This document shows positions 8,609-17,112 of a stretch of 64,000 bases of DNA, piece by piece. The notes under the pieces are model-generated. The model did not search any database. It saw nothing but the letters and a program-made list of their open reading frames with translations, and was not told the DNA's origin. Location of the stretch: positions 124,001 through 188,000 of the forward strand of contig SCQE01000021.1 in assembly GCA_004321915.1 (NCBI GenBank). Reading direction: 5' to 3'. This stretch comes from Nitrospirota bacterium. GTDB taxonomy: Bacteria; Nitrospirota; Thermodesulfovibrionia; Thermodesulfovibrionales; Dissulfurispiraceae. Positions within the stretch are counted from its first letter, which is position 1, and every line of letters begins with the position of its first letter. Made by a program: the position numbers and the translations under genes.

Positions 8609-9235
8609 TTATTTTGTATATAGCACCGACGGATCGGTCGTGGTCTTTCCTCCGATAAATCCGAGGGAGACCCTTTCTGCCCGTTTTTCCCTGATGAGTT
8701 TTATAAGGTCATTCACATCGCCGAAGAACCTCGTTCTCGCTATGCAGGTGTCCACGCATGCAGGTTTCAATCCCTTCTCAACGCGATGGACGCAAAGAGT
8801 GCATTTCTCCATTACTTTGGCTTCTGCGTTAAACTGCGGGTGGCCGTAAGGACAGGCCCACGCGCAGTATCTGCAGCCGATACATTTGTCTTTGTTGATA
8901 AGGACTATCCCGTCTTCCTTTCTCTTCGTGATCGCACCGACCGGGCATGCGGCCATGCAGGCCGGCTTTCCACAATGCATGCAGGGCATGGGCACGAAGT
9001 ACACCATAACTCCGGGTTTTTCACGGGGGTCTTTGAATTCCCCCACCTCCACTTCGGTCACGCGGTTATAATCCACGCCGACCGGCGTATTGTTCTCCGC
9101 CTTGCACGCCATAGTACACGCATTGCAACCTACGCAATACTCAAGATCAACCCAGATGGTGTATTGCTTCGGACCTTTTTTCTTTATGCTCGATTCTATA
9201 AGCTCATCCTCTATAAACGCTCCCAACTCAGGCAT
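8609..9235 (-). CDS. 4x[4Fe-4S] electron-transfer subunit (DmsB/PsrB/TtrB type)
   Basis: 208 residues with four Cys clusters in the order typical of the family: CVGCNACTMAC near residue 35, CMHCGKPACMAACP near 85, CIGCRYCAWACP near 117, and CTLC...CVDTC near 145-160. No Tat motif, so it would travel with the Tat-carrying catalytic subunit. It passes electrons between the membrane anchor and the molybdenum subunit encoded 29 bp upstream. Having two such subunits (see 13460-14371) flanking one catalytic subunit and one NrfD is unusual; one may serve the second molybdoenzyme. Confidence 0.9.
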   Translation of the reverse strand: MPELGAFIEDELIESSIKKKGPKQYTIWVDLEYCVGCNACTMACKAENNTPVGVDYNRVTEVEVGEFKDPREKPGVMVYFVPMPCMHCGKPACMAACPVGAITKRKEDGIVLINKDKCIGCRYCAWACPYGHPQFNAEAKVMEKCTLCVHRVEKGLKPACVDTCIARTRFFGDVNDLIKLIREKRAERVSLGFIGGKTTTDPSVLYTK

Positions 9236-9264
9236 AACTTTATCCTCCTTCCTTTATATTTTTC

Positions 9265-12192
9265 CTATAATCTTTCGATCCTGACAGGTGTTCCGTAACT
9301 CTGTGTCCCTCCGCCCACCGGGTCTATCATCACAACATTCTTCAGCACCGGGTCGGTCATATAAAGAGGATTTATGTGAAAACCGGCGCCTATTCTTTCA
9401 TCACTGGGCTGTTCCTTGCCGTTCATATACCACTTCTTCGCTCCTGCGCCGAATCTTCCGTATGACTGGCAGATGGAAAACAACCCCGGTCTGATCCTGC
9501 TCGTTACACGCACCTGAAATTTGTACCAGCCGTCACCGAGAGAGTTGTTGTACAGATGAATGTGCTTGCTGGAAGGCGATTTTGCCTTTACCCAATCGCC
9601 GGTCTTCACTTCCAGCCTTTCGGCATCCGCAGGGTTGATCTCAGCATAGTTCTGGGGCTTGATTGAGGCAAGCCACAAATTGTTCATGGTCCTTGACTGA
9701 GTGTGGATCGCGTCTTTGTACGTATGGAGCTGGAACGGGTATTCCTTCCATACTGCGGGATCGAGGGGCTGTTCCTTGCAGTCTATGATGGTCCTATACT
9801 GGGGGAGACCATCAAAGTACTTACCCGTCATGCTGTTTTTATTGAGAGCTGTGCTCTGCTGATACGTATATAGCGCCCGGACAGGCCTGCCTCCGGGGAA
9901 GCTAACATAGTCGCCTGAATACTGGTATTTGGGTGAAGGGTTTTGGAACTTGCCGCCCATTTTTGCAAAACTGCTTTTCGGATCCAGTCCCTCTTTGAAG
10001 TCGTAGTGCTTATAGTATTCGTTCCAATAATCCCATGAATTATTGATGTTGACACCCGGCCCACCGCCATTCTTGCCGAAGCCCGGAAGCCCGCACTCCA
10101 TGGCAATATCCATGAGCATATCGTCGGCCATTTTTGTATCCGGACGTATGGGTTTATACACATGGGTTTTAGGGTCAAAGGAGCCTACCACCGGCTGTCT
10201 CAAGCCCCACACCTGTGTTTTTACAGGAGGGTATGTCTTAAAGCCTCCGAGACGCTCAAGATACTCTGTGTCGGGCAGGATGTAATCACAGAGCATACTG
10301 GTCTCACCCATATAGGCGTCTATCGAGAAGGAAAGCGGTATGGCGTCCGGATCAAGAAGCGCGTCTATGACCGATGCATTGTACGGCATTGTATAAACAG
10401 GGTCATTATAATAATTGAGATATGCTTTTGTTTTGTACGGATATCCCATCTTTACCGAGGCAAAGAACTCCGGGGTCACAGTCCTCCTTGCAAGCGGAAA
10501 CCACGGTCTCGTCGCAGTAGGCTTTTTGCCTTGATATTTCGACTTATGCCGGCATACGGAAACGCCTGAGGCTTTGCGCAACTCACCCTTTACCCCGCCT
10601 TTGTAAGCGGCGTGTCCGGGTATGAAGCCGCCCTTTCTGTCTATGTTGTCCACGAGGATGTTGACTATGCAAAGGGCCTGACCGTTCCAGTACCCGTTTG
10701 ACTGCTGAACGGGACCACGGAACATCTCTATCACCGGATGCTTTGCAGAGGAAAATTCCATAGCGATCCGTGCAATGCTTCCGGCCGGAATATCGCATAC
10801 AGCATCGCATTCTTCTACTGTATGTTCCTGCGACCGTTCCTTCAGCATCCTGAATACAGTCTTGTATTCGACTCCGTTTATCATATGACCCGCGTCGAGG
10901 TCCGCAAGTCCGTCCGCCTCCTGAAACATTGTAGGCTTGCCATTTATTAGAACGACGAAATCACTCTGTCCAAGCCCTGCATCCTTGCCGGTCAAATAGG
11001 TCTTCGGTTCTTTTGTGCTTACGAGGTAGGTCATGTCCGTCCAGTTGCGGTGTCCCTTCTTTTTCGCGACCTTTTCATTCGGTATCGAGAGGTATTCTTT
11101 TTTGTAGCCGTTGTTTTCGATCATCCACCGGATCATGCCGAGGAGAAAAAAGGCGTCCGTCGTCGGTTTTAGAGGTATCCATTCTCCGGTTCCGTTGTGC
11201 GTGGCCTTTGCGGCGCCGTTGGAAAAGCGCGGATCCACCACGACATGCTTAAATTCCTTTGCGTAAGGGCCCACGCGTTTGCCGAACTTCTGGAGGTAGC
11301 GCGCCCTCGTCTGCATCGGATAATCCGCAGCAGTAATGTTGGAGCCGAGGCTTATAAGGTAATCGCAGTATTCGTAATCGGCATAAGCCCCGATCTCATA
11401 CGGAGGAAGGTTCAACACATCTTCGATCACATTATAAAAGGTGCCGGCACAGCGACTGCAGTGATTAAGCATGTTCGGAACGCCTGCGGATTCAACTACA
11501 AAGCGAGGGGTCAGCGGCGACTGCTCGTTGCGACCATGCGCCCACACGAACTGGTTCCTCTTCGGACCATAACCTCCGGGCGGGGCCTCATCAAGATAGT
11601 CCGACTCGTCTTTTCCTATAGGGTCGTTGTTGTTCAAGATCGACTTCAGCCCTTCGATCTTGCGGTTTTCTTCTCCGGGCACGTTTTTGAACAGGTATCC
11701 GCCGTGGCATATCTCTTTTATCGCCTGTTCCCATGAAATGGTTTTCCACTTCCCCGCTCCCCTCGGCCCGACACGCTTAATCGGATGCTGTAGTCTGAAG
11801 GGACTGTAAAGGGCATATATTCCTGCCTGCCCCTTGGCACAGAGAGAGCCGACATCCTTGCCTGCCGCGCCTGCGTCGAGGTCCGATTCTTCCACGATAT
11901 TGCCTTTTGCGGTGTAGTCGTAAGTGTTGGGATGATAGGGGTTTCCGGTAAGCCGCGTAAGTTCGCCGTTTACTATTTTGGCCTGTATCCCGCACCCGCC
12001 GTGGCACATAAGGCATACGCTTCTGACGATTTTTACGTCTTTGTCCACAGGATCAGGCTGAGAGCCTGATTTGCCTATCTGTTTTCTCCATTCAGCGGCG
12101 TCCGCGTCTTTAAAATTCGACGCTACTGCAACGGCGGCGACAGCGGCCGTAGAGACCTTTAAAAAAGTCCTTCGCTTCATTTCTCCGATCAT
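9265..12192 (-). CDS. Periplasmic molybdopterin oxidoreductase (tetrathionate/arsenate/polysulfide reductase-like)
   Basis: 975 residues. A Tat signal (KRRTFLKVS, Ala-rich hydrophobic stretch) is followed by a [4Fe-4S] motif CLMCHGGC plus a later LCAKGQAG, then the molybdopterin-binding fold and a C-terminal molydopterin dinucleotide-binding domain. Around residue 235 NHCSRCAGT offers candidate Cys ligands for Mo. Length and sequence style best fit the TtrA/SrrA/ArrA clade, known to reduce tetrathionate, selenate or arsenate, with the thiosulfate/polysulfide enzymes as the alternative. The nearby sulfur locus and a TtrS-like sensing module favour a sulfur oxyanion, but this is inference. GGAGG lies seven bases before the ATG at 12192. 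Electrons would come from NrfD through the iron-sulfur proteins. Confidence 0.88.
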   Translation of the reverse strand: MIGEMKRRTFLKVSTAAVAAVAVASNFKDADAAEWRKQIGKSGSQPDPVDKDVKIVRSVCLMCHGGCGIQAKIVNGELTRLTGNPYHPNTYDYTAKGNIVEESDLDAGAAGKDVGSLCAKGQAGIYALYSPFRLQHPIKRVGPRGAGKWKTISWEQAIKEICHGGYLFKNVPGEENRKIEGLKSILNNNDPIGKDESDYLDEAPPGGYGPKRNQFVWAHGRNEQSPLTPRFVVESAGVPNMLNHCSRCAGTFYNVIEDVLNLPPYEIGAYADYEYCDYLISLGSNITAADYPMQTRARYLQKFGKRVGPYAKEFKHVVVDPRFSNGAAKATHNGTGEWIPLKPTTDAFFLLGMIRWMIENNGYKKEYLSIPNEKVAKKKGHRNWTDMTYLVSTKEPKTYLTGKDAGLGQSDFVVLINGKPTMFQEADGLADLDAGHMINGVEYKTVFRMLKERSQEHTVEECDAVCDIPAGSIARIAMEFSSAKHPVIEMFRGPVQQSNGYWNGQALCIVNILVDNIDRKGGFIPGHAAYKGGVKGELRKASGVSVCRHKSKYQGKKPTATRPWFPLARRTVTPEFFASVKMGYPYKTKAYLNYYNDPVYTMPYNASVIDALLDPDAIPLSFSIDAYMGETSMLCDYILPDTEYLERLGGFKTYPPVKTQVWGLRQPVVGSFDPKTHVYKPIRPDTKMADDMLMDIAMECGLPGFGKNGGGPGVNINNSWDYWNEYYKHYDFKEGLDPKSSFAKMGGKFQNPSPKYQYSGDYVSFPGGRPVRALYTYQQSTALNKNSMTGKYFDGLPQYRTIIDCKEQPLDPAVWKEYPFQLHTYKDAIHTQSRTMNNLWLASIKPQNYAEINPADAERLEVKTGDWVKAKSPSSKHIHLYNNSLGDGWYKFQVRVTSRIRPGLFSICQSYGRFGAGAKKWYMNGKEQPSDERIGAGFHINPLYMTDPVLKNVVMIDPVGGGTQSYGTPVRIERL

Positions 12193-12212
12193 CGTACTCC
12201 CTCCTTGCCGTG

Positions 12213-13433
12213 TTATGCTTTAATTTGAGAATGCTTGTTCTCGTCGAGCAACTCCCCCGTGTACAGGGGGATGCTGAACTTCACCATTAAGGTATAAATA
12301 AGCGCGCCTGCAGCCCAGATCGCCGCTGTAATAATCCCCTCGGACCCTGTAGGCCAGTACTCATAAATTTCTCCGAGCGTATCAGGGATAAAACCGGGCA
12401 CGACAAGCCCCAGTCCCTTCTCGATATATATCCCTGCGATTATCAGGGCCGCGCCGAGATTGAGCGTCAGGAAGCTCTCGCGCAATTTCGGGACTAGGAA
12501 AATTACAAACGCCGTTATATTGAATAGCAGAGCAGTCCACATCCAAGGCGTCAGCAGGCTTTTGCCGTGCAGCCCTAGGTACAGATATTCGAGCGGAGCC
12601 TTATGCACGCTGCCTGAATAGAACTCTTTGAATACTTCGGCGCCAAGCAGGAAAAGGTTTATGGCCATGGTATAGGCGATAAGCTCGGCGATCTTGAATA
12701 TGGCTTTGTTGTCTATTTCGATCTTCGAGAATTTTCTTATAAGCTGTAGAAGTATCAGCATCAATGCGGGACCTGAACAAAAGGCCGACGCAAGGAACCT
12801 CGGCGCAAGGATAGAAGCGTTCCAGAAAGGCCGGGAAGAAAGTCCGTTATAAAGGAACGCCGTAACCGTGTGGATGCTCACCGCCCAAGGAATAGAGAGG
12901 AGTATCAACGGAAAGATCAGGGAAAGCTTGTACTCTCTGCCAGAAGCCAATCTGGAGAGGGTATAAACTACGAGCGCTATATTTATGAAAAGATAGCCGT
13001 TCAATGCTATCACATCCCATGCTAGGATAGAGGCCGGGAAATTCATGGTTCCCAACAACGGCAGGAGGTGCCATGCCCTTAGGGGCTGCCCCATATCTGC
13101 AATTATAAAAAGCAGGCACATGATAATAGCGGTTATGGCGAGCATCTCGCCGAAAAGCACGATCTCCTTGATGGGCTTGAAATGGTACAGGTATGCGGGA
13201 ATTACCAAAAGTACCGCAGCAGCGGCCACGCCCACCAAAAAGGTGAAATTGGAGATATAAAATCCCCACGACACCTGATCTCTCATGGCTGTTGTAATAA
13301 GCCCCTTGTCGAGTTGATTCAGATAGGCATTTGAGCCCAGTCCGATCACAACAAAAAGGAAGGCCAGCCACGCGTAAAATTTCGTATCGCCTTTTACCAT
13401 GCGCCCTAATGCGATGAGAAACACTTTAATCAT
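12213..13433 (-). CDS. NrfD/PsrC-family quinone-interacting membrane anchor
   Basis: 406 residues with about nine to ten hydrophobic segments spread over the whole length and short loops, as in NrfD, PsrC, DsrP and TtrC. These proteins sit in the inner membrane, exchange electrons with quinones and dock to a 4x[4Fe-4S] subunit. The motif region DMGQPLRAWHLL is typical of the family. It lies between the Tat iron-sulfur protein and the catalytic subunit, with 20-30-bp spacings, indicating one transcript. Confidence 0.9.
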   Translation of the reverse strand: MIKVFLIALGRMVKGDTKFYAWLAFLFVVIGLGSNAYLNQLDKGLITTAMRDQVSWGFYISNFTFLVGVAAAAVLLVIPAYLYHFKPIKEIVLFGEMLAITAIIMCLLFIIADMGQPLRAWHLLPLLGTMNFPASILAWDVIALNGYLFINIALVVYTLSRLASGREYKLSLIFPLILLSIPWAVSIHTVTAFLYNGLSSRPFWNASILAPRFLASAFCSGPALMLILLQLIRKFSKIEIDNKAIFKIAELIAYTMAINLFLLGAEVFKEFYSGSVHKAPLEYLYLGLHGKSLLTPWMWTALLFNITAFVIFLVPKLRESFLTLNLGAALIIAGIYIEKGLGLVVPGFIPDTLGEIYEYWPTGSEGIITAAIWAAGALIYTLMVKFSIPLYTGELLDENKHSQIKA

Positions 13434-13459
13434 GGTTTTTAAATCCTCCCTGAATGTGC

Positions 13460-14371
13460 TTACGTTGCAAAGAAGTAATAGAATTTCGGCTCCGTATTCA
13501 GGTCCTCTTTAAGTCTGAAGACCCGCTTGTTTTCGATCAGATATCTGATCTCGCTTTGAGGATCAAGCAGGTTGCCGAATTTTCTTGCTCCTACCGGACA
13601 TATCTCCACGCATGCCGGATACTTGCCGGTTCGCGTCCTTTGTATGCAGAATGTGCATTTCTCAACCACGCCTTTATATCGGGGCCGGTTTCCGAGATAA
13701 TGGGTTTCGGGGTTCAAATCCTGCGTAGGGATTGAAGGTTTTGCCCAGTTAAAACGCCTCGCGCCGTAAGGGCATGCCGCCATGCAATACCTGCACCCGA
13801 TACACCAGTTGTAATCCACTACGACAATGCCGTCCGGCTCCTTCCATGTGGCCTTTGTCGGACAAACCTTTACGCACGGAGGGTTCTCGCATTGCTGACA
13901 CTGGACAGGCATGTAGAAGAAATCCTTTTCCGGAACTTCCTTGGGATTGTAATATTTTTCGGAGTTTTCGAGGTCTATCCACTTTTCGCCCTTTTTGAAA
14001 CGAAGAACAGTTATCCATTGAACCTGAGGCGTCCGGGACTGGTTGTTCTCTTCTACGCAGGCATGAACGCATTTTCTGCATCCGATGCAGCGGGAAAGGT
14101 CAAGGCCGTAACCGAATTTGACGTTGGGCAGGGCTTTTGTCGCCGCTATATGAATTTTTTTCTTCCAGTCGAATGCGGCCTCTCTTTCAAGGCGTTCGAT
14201 AACTTTCTTAATCTCTTCATCGGTCATTTCCTTGAAATGTTTTTGCAAAAAAGCGTCCCAGTCAAACGCCTCCGCAATGCCCCCCGGCAAGACGGCGCCT
14301 GCCAGACCCGCGGCTATTCCCTTCATGAAGGTCCTTCTATCGACACTTGCCTTTTCTATTTCTTTTGACAT
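13460..14371 (-). CDS. Tat-exported 4x[4Fe-4S] protein (TtrB/HybA/DsrO type)
   Basis: 303 residues. A Tat motif DRRTFMKG (residues 11-18) and a hydrophobic stretch target it to the periplasm. Four Cys clusters follow: CIGCRKCVHAC, CQQCENPPCVKVCP, CIGCRYCMAACP and CTFC...CVEICP. It is predicted to link the NrfD quinone site to the catalytic subunit or to the tetrahaem cytochrome. The order cytochrome, Tat iron-sulfur protein, NrfD also resembles DsrJ-O-P, but no DsrM/K is present in the window and the molybdoenzyme follows directly. Confidence 0.9.
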   Translation of the reverse strand: MSKEIEKASVDRRTFMKGIAAGLAGAVLPGGIAEAFDWDAFLQKHFKEMTDEEIKKVIERLEREAAFDWKKKIHIAATKALPNVKFGYGLDLSRCIGCRKCVHACVEENNQSRTPQVQWITVLRFKKGEKWIDLENSEKYYNPKEVPEKDFFYMPVQCQQCENPPCVKVCPTKATWKEPDGIVVVDYNWCIGCRYCMAACPYGARRFNWAKPSIPTQDLNPETHYLGNRPRYKGVVEKCTFCIQRTRTGKYPACVEICPVGARKFGNLLDPQSEIRYLIENKRVFRLKEDLNTEPKFYYFFAT

Positions 14372-14382
14372 GGCAGACCCCT

Positions 14383-14910
14383 CTATTTAATGTCCGCAGG
14401 CTTTAGCGGCTGCTGCTTAGGCTCGATCGGCCTGTACTTCGGTTTGTGGGGATCATGGCAGCTTACGCATAAACGGTAGAGTTTCTCGCCGTCCCACGAA
14501 CCGGTTCTTTTGCCGTGCAGGCCGGCCTTCCAGTCCCTGAAGATGGTCCCATGACATTGACCGCATAGCTGATAAGACTTATCGAAGTTTATCAACTGAC
14601 CGTTTTGCAGTCTTAATTTATTTCCCTCGTGACAGTCGTAACACCAGCGCTGCTCTTCGGCGTGCTTCAATTCGACGGCAGTGTGGTATTCGTGAAGTTT
14701 GCGTTTAGTTTTATTCGTGGCCCTAAATTGATGGCACTTCGAGCATGGAAAATTCTCGGAGGATGGCGGCTTGGGGGCAAAAAATTTAGGGATATTGTCT
14801 TTCAGAGCCTCCGCAGGTTTTTCTTCAGCCCCAGCGCCGGGCAAAAATGCCAAAAAGGAAAACAGTGCGGCTACTATTATGTCTAAAAAAACTTTGCACT
14901 TTCCTTGCAT
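14383..14910 (-). CDS. Periplasmic tetrahaem c-type cytochrome
   Basis: About 175 residues with a signal peptide ending near GAGA-EEKP. Four haem motifs are visible: CSKCH, CYDCH, CGQCH and CVSCH. His residues between them could act as distal ligands. It is the first gene of the molybdoenzyme operon and probably exchanges electrons with the complex in the periplasm. The ATG at 14910 has GGAGG six bases upstream; the open frame extends 18 codons further, but those overlap the promoter. The sigma-54-like promoter gives a leader of about 28 nt. Confidence 0.87.
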   Translation of the reverse strand: MQGKCKVFLDIIVAALFSFLAFLPGAGAEEKPAEALKDNIPKFFAPKPPSSENFPCSKCHQFRATNKTKRKLHEYHTAVELKHAEEQRWCYDCHEGNKLRLQNGQLINFDKSYQLCGQCHGTIFRDWKAGLHGKRTGSWDGEKLYRLCVSCHDPHKPKYRPIEPKQQPLKPADIK

Positions 14911-14948
14911 AGCGACCCTCCCATTGAATGATTGCCTTTCAGATAAAA

Positions 14949-14963
14949 GCAATATAAATGCCA
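14949..14963 (-). promoter_or_regulatory. Sigma-54 type -24/-12 promoter of the molybdoenzyme operon
   Basis: On the minus strand the sequence TGGCATTTATATTGC matches the sigma-54 pattern TGGCAy-N5-TTGC, with GG and GC separated by exactly 10 nt. Transcription would start near 14938, about 28 nt before the ATG of the tetrahaem cytochrome. The NtrC-type regulator at 17113-18498 is the obvious candidate activator. Confidence 0.7.
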
Positions 14964-15057
14964 TGCAATAAAAGCCTTTCAGATCAAAGTATATCCTCTT
15001 CGGAGGGGTCGTAAGGCCGGTGTTGAGGTCTCAGTAATGGAACTTATAAAGACAGGA

Positions 15058-15075
15058 CGTTCAAGCAATTGAACG
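15058..15075. promoter_or_regulatory. Perfect dyad, candidate activator-binding site (UAS)
   Basis: CGTTCAA-GCAA-TTGAACG is a perfect 7-bp inverted repeat with a 4-bp spacer. Its centre lies about 105 bp upstream of the -24 element, the usual position of an enhancer for a sigma-54 activator. No T-run follows it, so it does not look like a terminator for the gene ending at 15085. Confidence 0.55.
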
Positions 15076-15084
15076 CGGTATCGG

Positions 15085-16161
15085 TTATTTCCCGAAAGGA
15101 CAGACAGGGTATCTGCATTCCTTGCAGTTCAGACATAATCCTCCGTGTCCCAACTCCGCAAGCTCCCTTCTGCCGATGATTTCCCCTGCGAGCACACGCG
15201 GAAGCATTAAATCAAAAACCGTTGTCTTGTGATACATACCGCAGGCGGGAATGCCGAGAACAGGAATGCAACCCTGTCCGGTCTCAAGATAGGCAACCAA
15301 AAACATTGCACCCGGAAGCACAGCAGAACCGTAAGTTATATCGGCTGCGCCTAAATTCCTTATGGCAAAACGGGTTACATCGTCCGGATCAACGGACATG
15401 CCGCCCGTTGTTATGAGCAGGTCTGCGCCCGCATCCAGCAGTTCCTTTAAACGTGTTTCGATAAATGCTTCATCATCGGGCGCGTAATATGTCCCGACAA
15501 TTTCTCCATTAAACTCTTCAATCTTTTTTGTAATGACCGGACCAAAAGCATCCTTTATTTTTCCATAATAAACCTCATTGCCCGTAATAACAATGCCCGC
15601 CTTTGGTTTCTTCATCTCCTTGACTTCGATTACATTGCCGTCGCACTTTGCGATTGCAACGGCTTCTTCGACCAAATTCTTTTTTACCACGAGAGGAATG
15701 GCCCTTGTTCCGGCTACAATCTGATCCTTCTTAACTATAGTATTGTTATGGAGTGTTGCGCACATTACGTCACCAAGCATATTGAAATGCGCCAGAGAAT
15801 TTGCTCTGACCTTCAGAAGACCGCCCCTGTCAGCGATGATATTTATCTTCCCTTCTTTAGGCTCTCCTTTAATTCTCACGCCATCCCCCATAAGAGCGCT
15901 GGCAAGTGCGTATGCTGCGTCGTCTTCGTGCATCTCATCATCACCGATATTTAATACAAACAGGCGCTCCTTCCCGAGCCGCTGAAGATAACAGATGTCT
16001 TCCTCTTGGACTATGTGGCCTTTTTTGAAGGCCCTGCCCTTGAATTCGTCTTTGCGTATCTCAGTAATGTCGTGTGCCAGCACCGTCCCCACCGCGTCTT
16101 CAACAGGGAGTGTTTTTACGCCGACTCCATTTTGGGGTTCATGACCGTTAACATCACACAT
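15085..16161 (-). CDS. MoeA-like molybdopterin-binding protein with C-terminal Cys cluster
   Basis: 358 residues. The N-terminal third resembles the MoeA N-terminal domain (LPVEDAVGTVLAHDITEI, then FKGRAFKKGH). Residues about 190-330 form a MoCF_biosynth domain (IVITGNEVYYGKI, LLITTGGMSVDPDDVT, LPGAMFLVAY). The last 20 residues add CLNCKECRYPVCPFG, a possible metal or cluster site not found in standard MoeA. The protein probably binds molybdopterin or adenylated precursor in cofactor delivery for the nearby molybdoenzymes. AAGGAGG seven bases upstream supports the ATG at 16161. It is shorter than canonical MoeA (about 400 residues) and fits the 'molybdopterin-binding protein' subgroup common in strict anaerobes. 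Confidence 0.78.
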   Translation of the reverse strand: MCDVNGHEPQNGVGVKTLPVEDAVGTVLAHDITEIRKDEFKGRAFKKGHIVQEEDICYLQRLGKERLFVLNIGDDEMHEDDAAYALASALMGDGVRIKGEPKEGKINIIADRGGLLKVRANSLAHFNMLGDVMCATLHNNTIVKKDQIVAGTRAIPLVVKKNLVEEAVAIAKCDGNVIEVKEMKKPKAGIVITGNEVYYGKIKDAFGPVITKKIEEFNGEIVGTYYAPDDEAFIETRLKELLDAGADLLITTGGMSVDPDDVTRFAIRNLGAADITYGSAVLPGAMFLVAYLETGQGCIPVLGIPACGMYHKTTVFDLMLPRVLAGEIIGRRELAELGHGGLCLNCKECRYPVCPFGK

Positions 16162-16227
16162 GTCAGGCCTCCTTGTTCACATGGAAAGCGATATGCACTA
16201 TTCGCATAACGAGGACAAATAAAAACC

Positions 16228-16548
16228 TTACTTTCTATCGCCGACAGCAGCCTGCTTGTGGGTCTTCCGGCTCGAAATGGTAATGTTCTCAAGCCACAGC
16301 ACCCCCTTCAGCGGAGACAGCATGCCCTTTATCGTGTTATGTATCAATTGCCTTGAAAAATCCTTCCGTAGTTTTAGCGGCCCCCTGTCGGTTCCAATGG
16401 AAAGGATGCCTGCATCTATGATCAGGTTTATTTCTTTTGCGTCAGGACCGAAAGAGCGTACTATTCCAAAGAGAACATTCGCGATATATTCCTGTGTGAA
16501 GACATTCAGCGGAATGTCGGAACTATTGACCCTCAAGCTGGTCTTCAC
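16228..16548 (-). CDS. Conserved-looking small protein of unknown function
   Basis: 106 residues, no signal peptide or membrane segment. The start overlaps the receiver gene by four bases, so it is translationally coupled to it. The sequence (FTQEYIANVLFGIVRSFG, then alternating strands) looks like a compact alpha/beta fold, but I do not recognise the family. Its coupling suggests that it is the partner or output of the stand-alone receiver. Confidence 0.55.
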   Translation of the reverse strand: MKTSLRVNSSDIPLNVFTQEYIANVLFGIVRSFGPDAKEINLIIDAGILSIGTDRGPLKLRKDFSRQLIHNTIKGMLSPLKGVLWLENITISSRKTHKQAAVGDRK

Positions 16549-16949
16549 CCGATAACACCCTCTAAAAGCGCAGACGATTCAAAACACCCATCCTGATTTC
16601 CCAATTCCTTCAACTTGCCGGTAACAGAATTCAAGTCGAAGGGTTTCTCAAGGAACGCATCTATACTCAGCGCCTTAATATCTATTTCGTCTTCCCTGCA
16701 AAAACCTGTCATTAGAATAACCTTCCCGGTGTACCCGTTGCTTCTCAAATGGCTGACAAAAGCGATCCCTCCGACAGGCGACATTATCAGGTCGGTAATA
16801 ACCACATCAAATCTGTCCCAATCCGCCAGCGGAAGTATCGTTTCCGGTGAGTTAACAGCAGTAACGTTATGCCCTTTCGCAGATAGGTACTGCGACAGCA
16901 TCGATGTAATAATCAACTCATCATCAACGATTAAGATGTTCATTACCAT
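16545..16949 (-). CDS. Single-domain response regulator (CheY-like receiver)
   Basis: About 134 residues covering one receiver domain: acidic pocket DDE near residue 10-12, phospho-acceptor Asp in VVITDL near residue 55, Thr in ILMTGF and Lys in LEKPF. No output domain. Start either ATG at 16949 or ATG at 16943; neither has a clear ribosome site and both lie within a few bases of the predicted sigma-54 transcription start. It may be phosphorylated by one of the nearby kinases, such as the hybrid kinase at 1792-3774 or the kinase at 18505-20001. Confidence 0.8.
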   Translation of the reverse strand: MVMNILIVDDELIITSMLSQYLSAKGHNVTAVNSPETILPLADWDRFDVVITDLIMSPVGGIAFVSHLRSNGYTGKVILMTGFCREDEIDIKALSIDAFLEKPFDLNSVTGKLKELGNQDGCFESSALLEGVIG

Positions 16950-16961
16950 TGCATTTTGTAA

Positions 16962-16976
16962 GCAATATCAATGCCG
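16962..16976 (-). promoter_or_regulatory. Second sigma-54-like promoter, upstream of the receiver gene
   Basis: The minus-strand sequence CGGCATTGATATTGC keeps the GG-N10-GC spacing and is nearly the same as the promoter at 14949-14963 (differences at the first base and in the spacer). The start site would fall at about 16950, leaving almost no leader before the ATG at 16949 or 16943. The 163-bp gap 16950-17112 also has two CTTGAA words near 17041-17060 that could belong to an activator site. Confidence 0.5.
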
Positions 16977-17112
16977 GCAACAATACCACTTGAGAAACAA
17001 GCTATTGGCAGGTATATTCGGTCCTTTTGCTGCAAAGGACGTCTTGAAAATGTGACTTGAAAAGCACGGTGTTTAGAAAATTGAACATTCAGGCATCGGA
17101 GTCGAAGCGGGG

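Noticed and set aside
13460-14910. DsrJ-DsrO part of a DsrMKJOP complex
   Set aside because: Cytochrome, Tat iron-sulfur protein and NrfD have the right order, but the cytochrome has four rather than three haem motifs, DsrM and DsrK are missing, and a molybdoenzyme follows directly.
15058-15075. Terminator of the MoeA-like gene
   Set aside because: The dyad has only seven base pairs and no following run of T on either strand; an activator site fits its distance from the sigma-54 promoter better.
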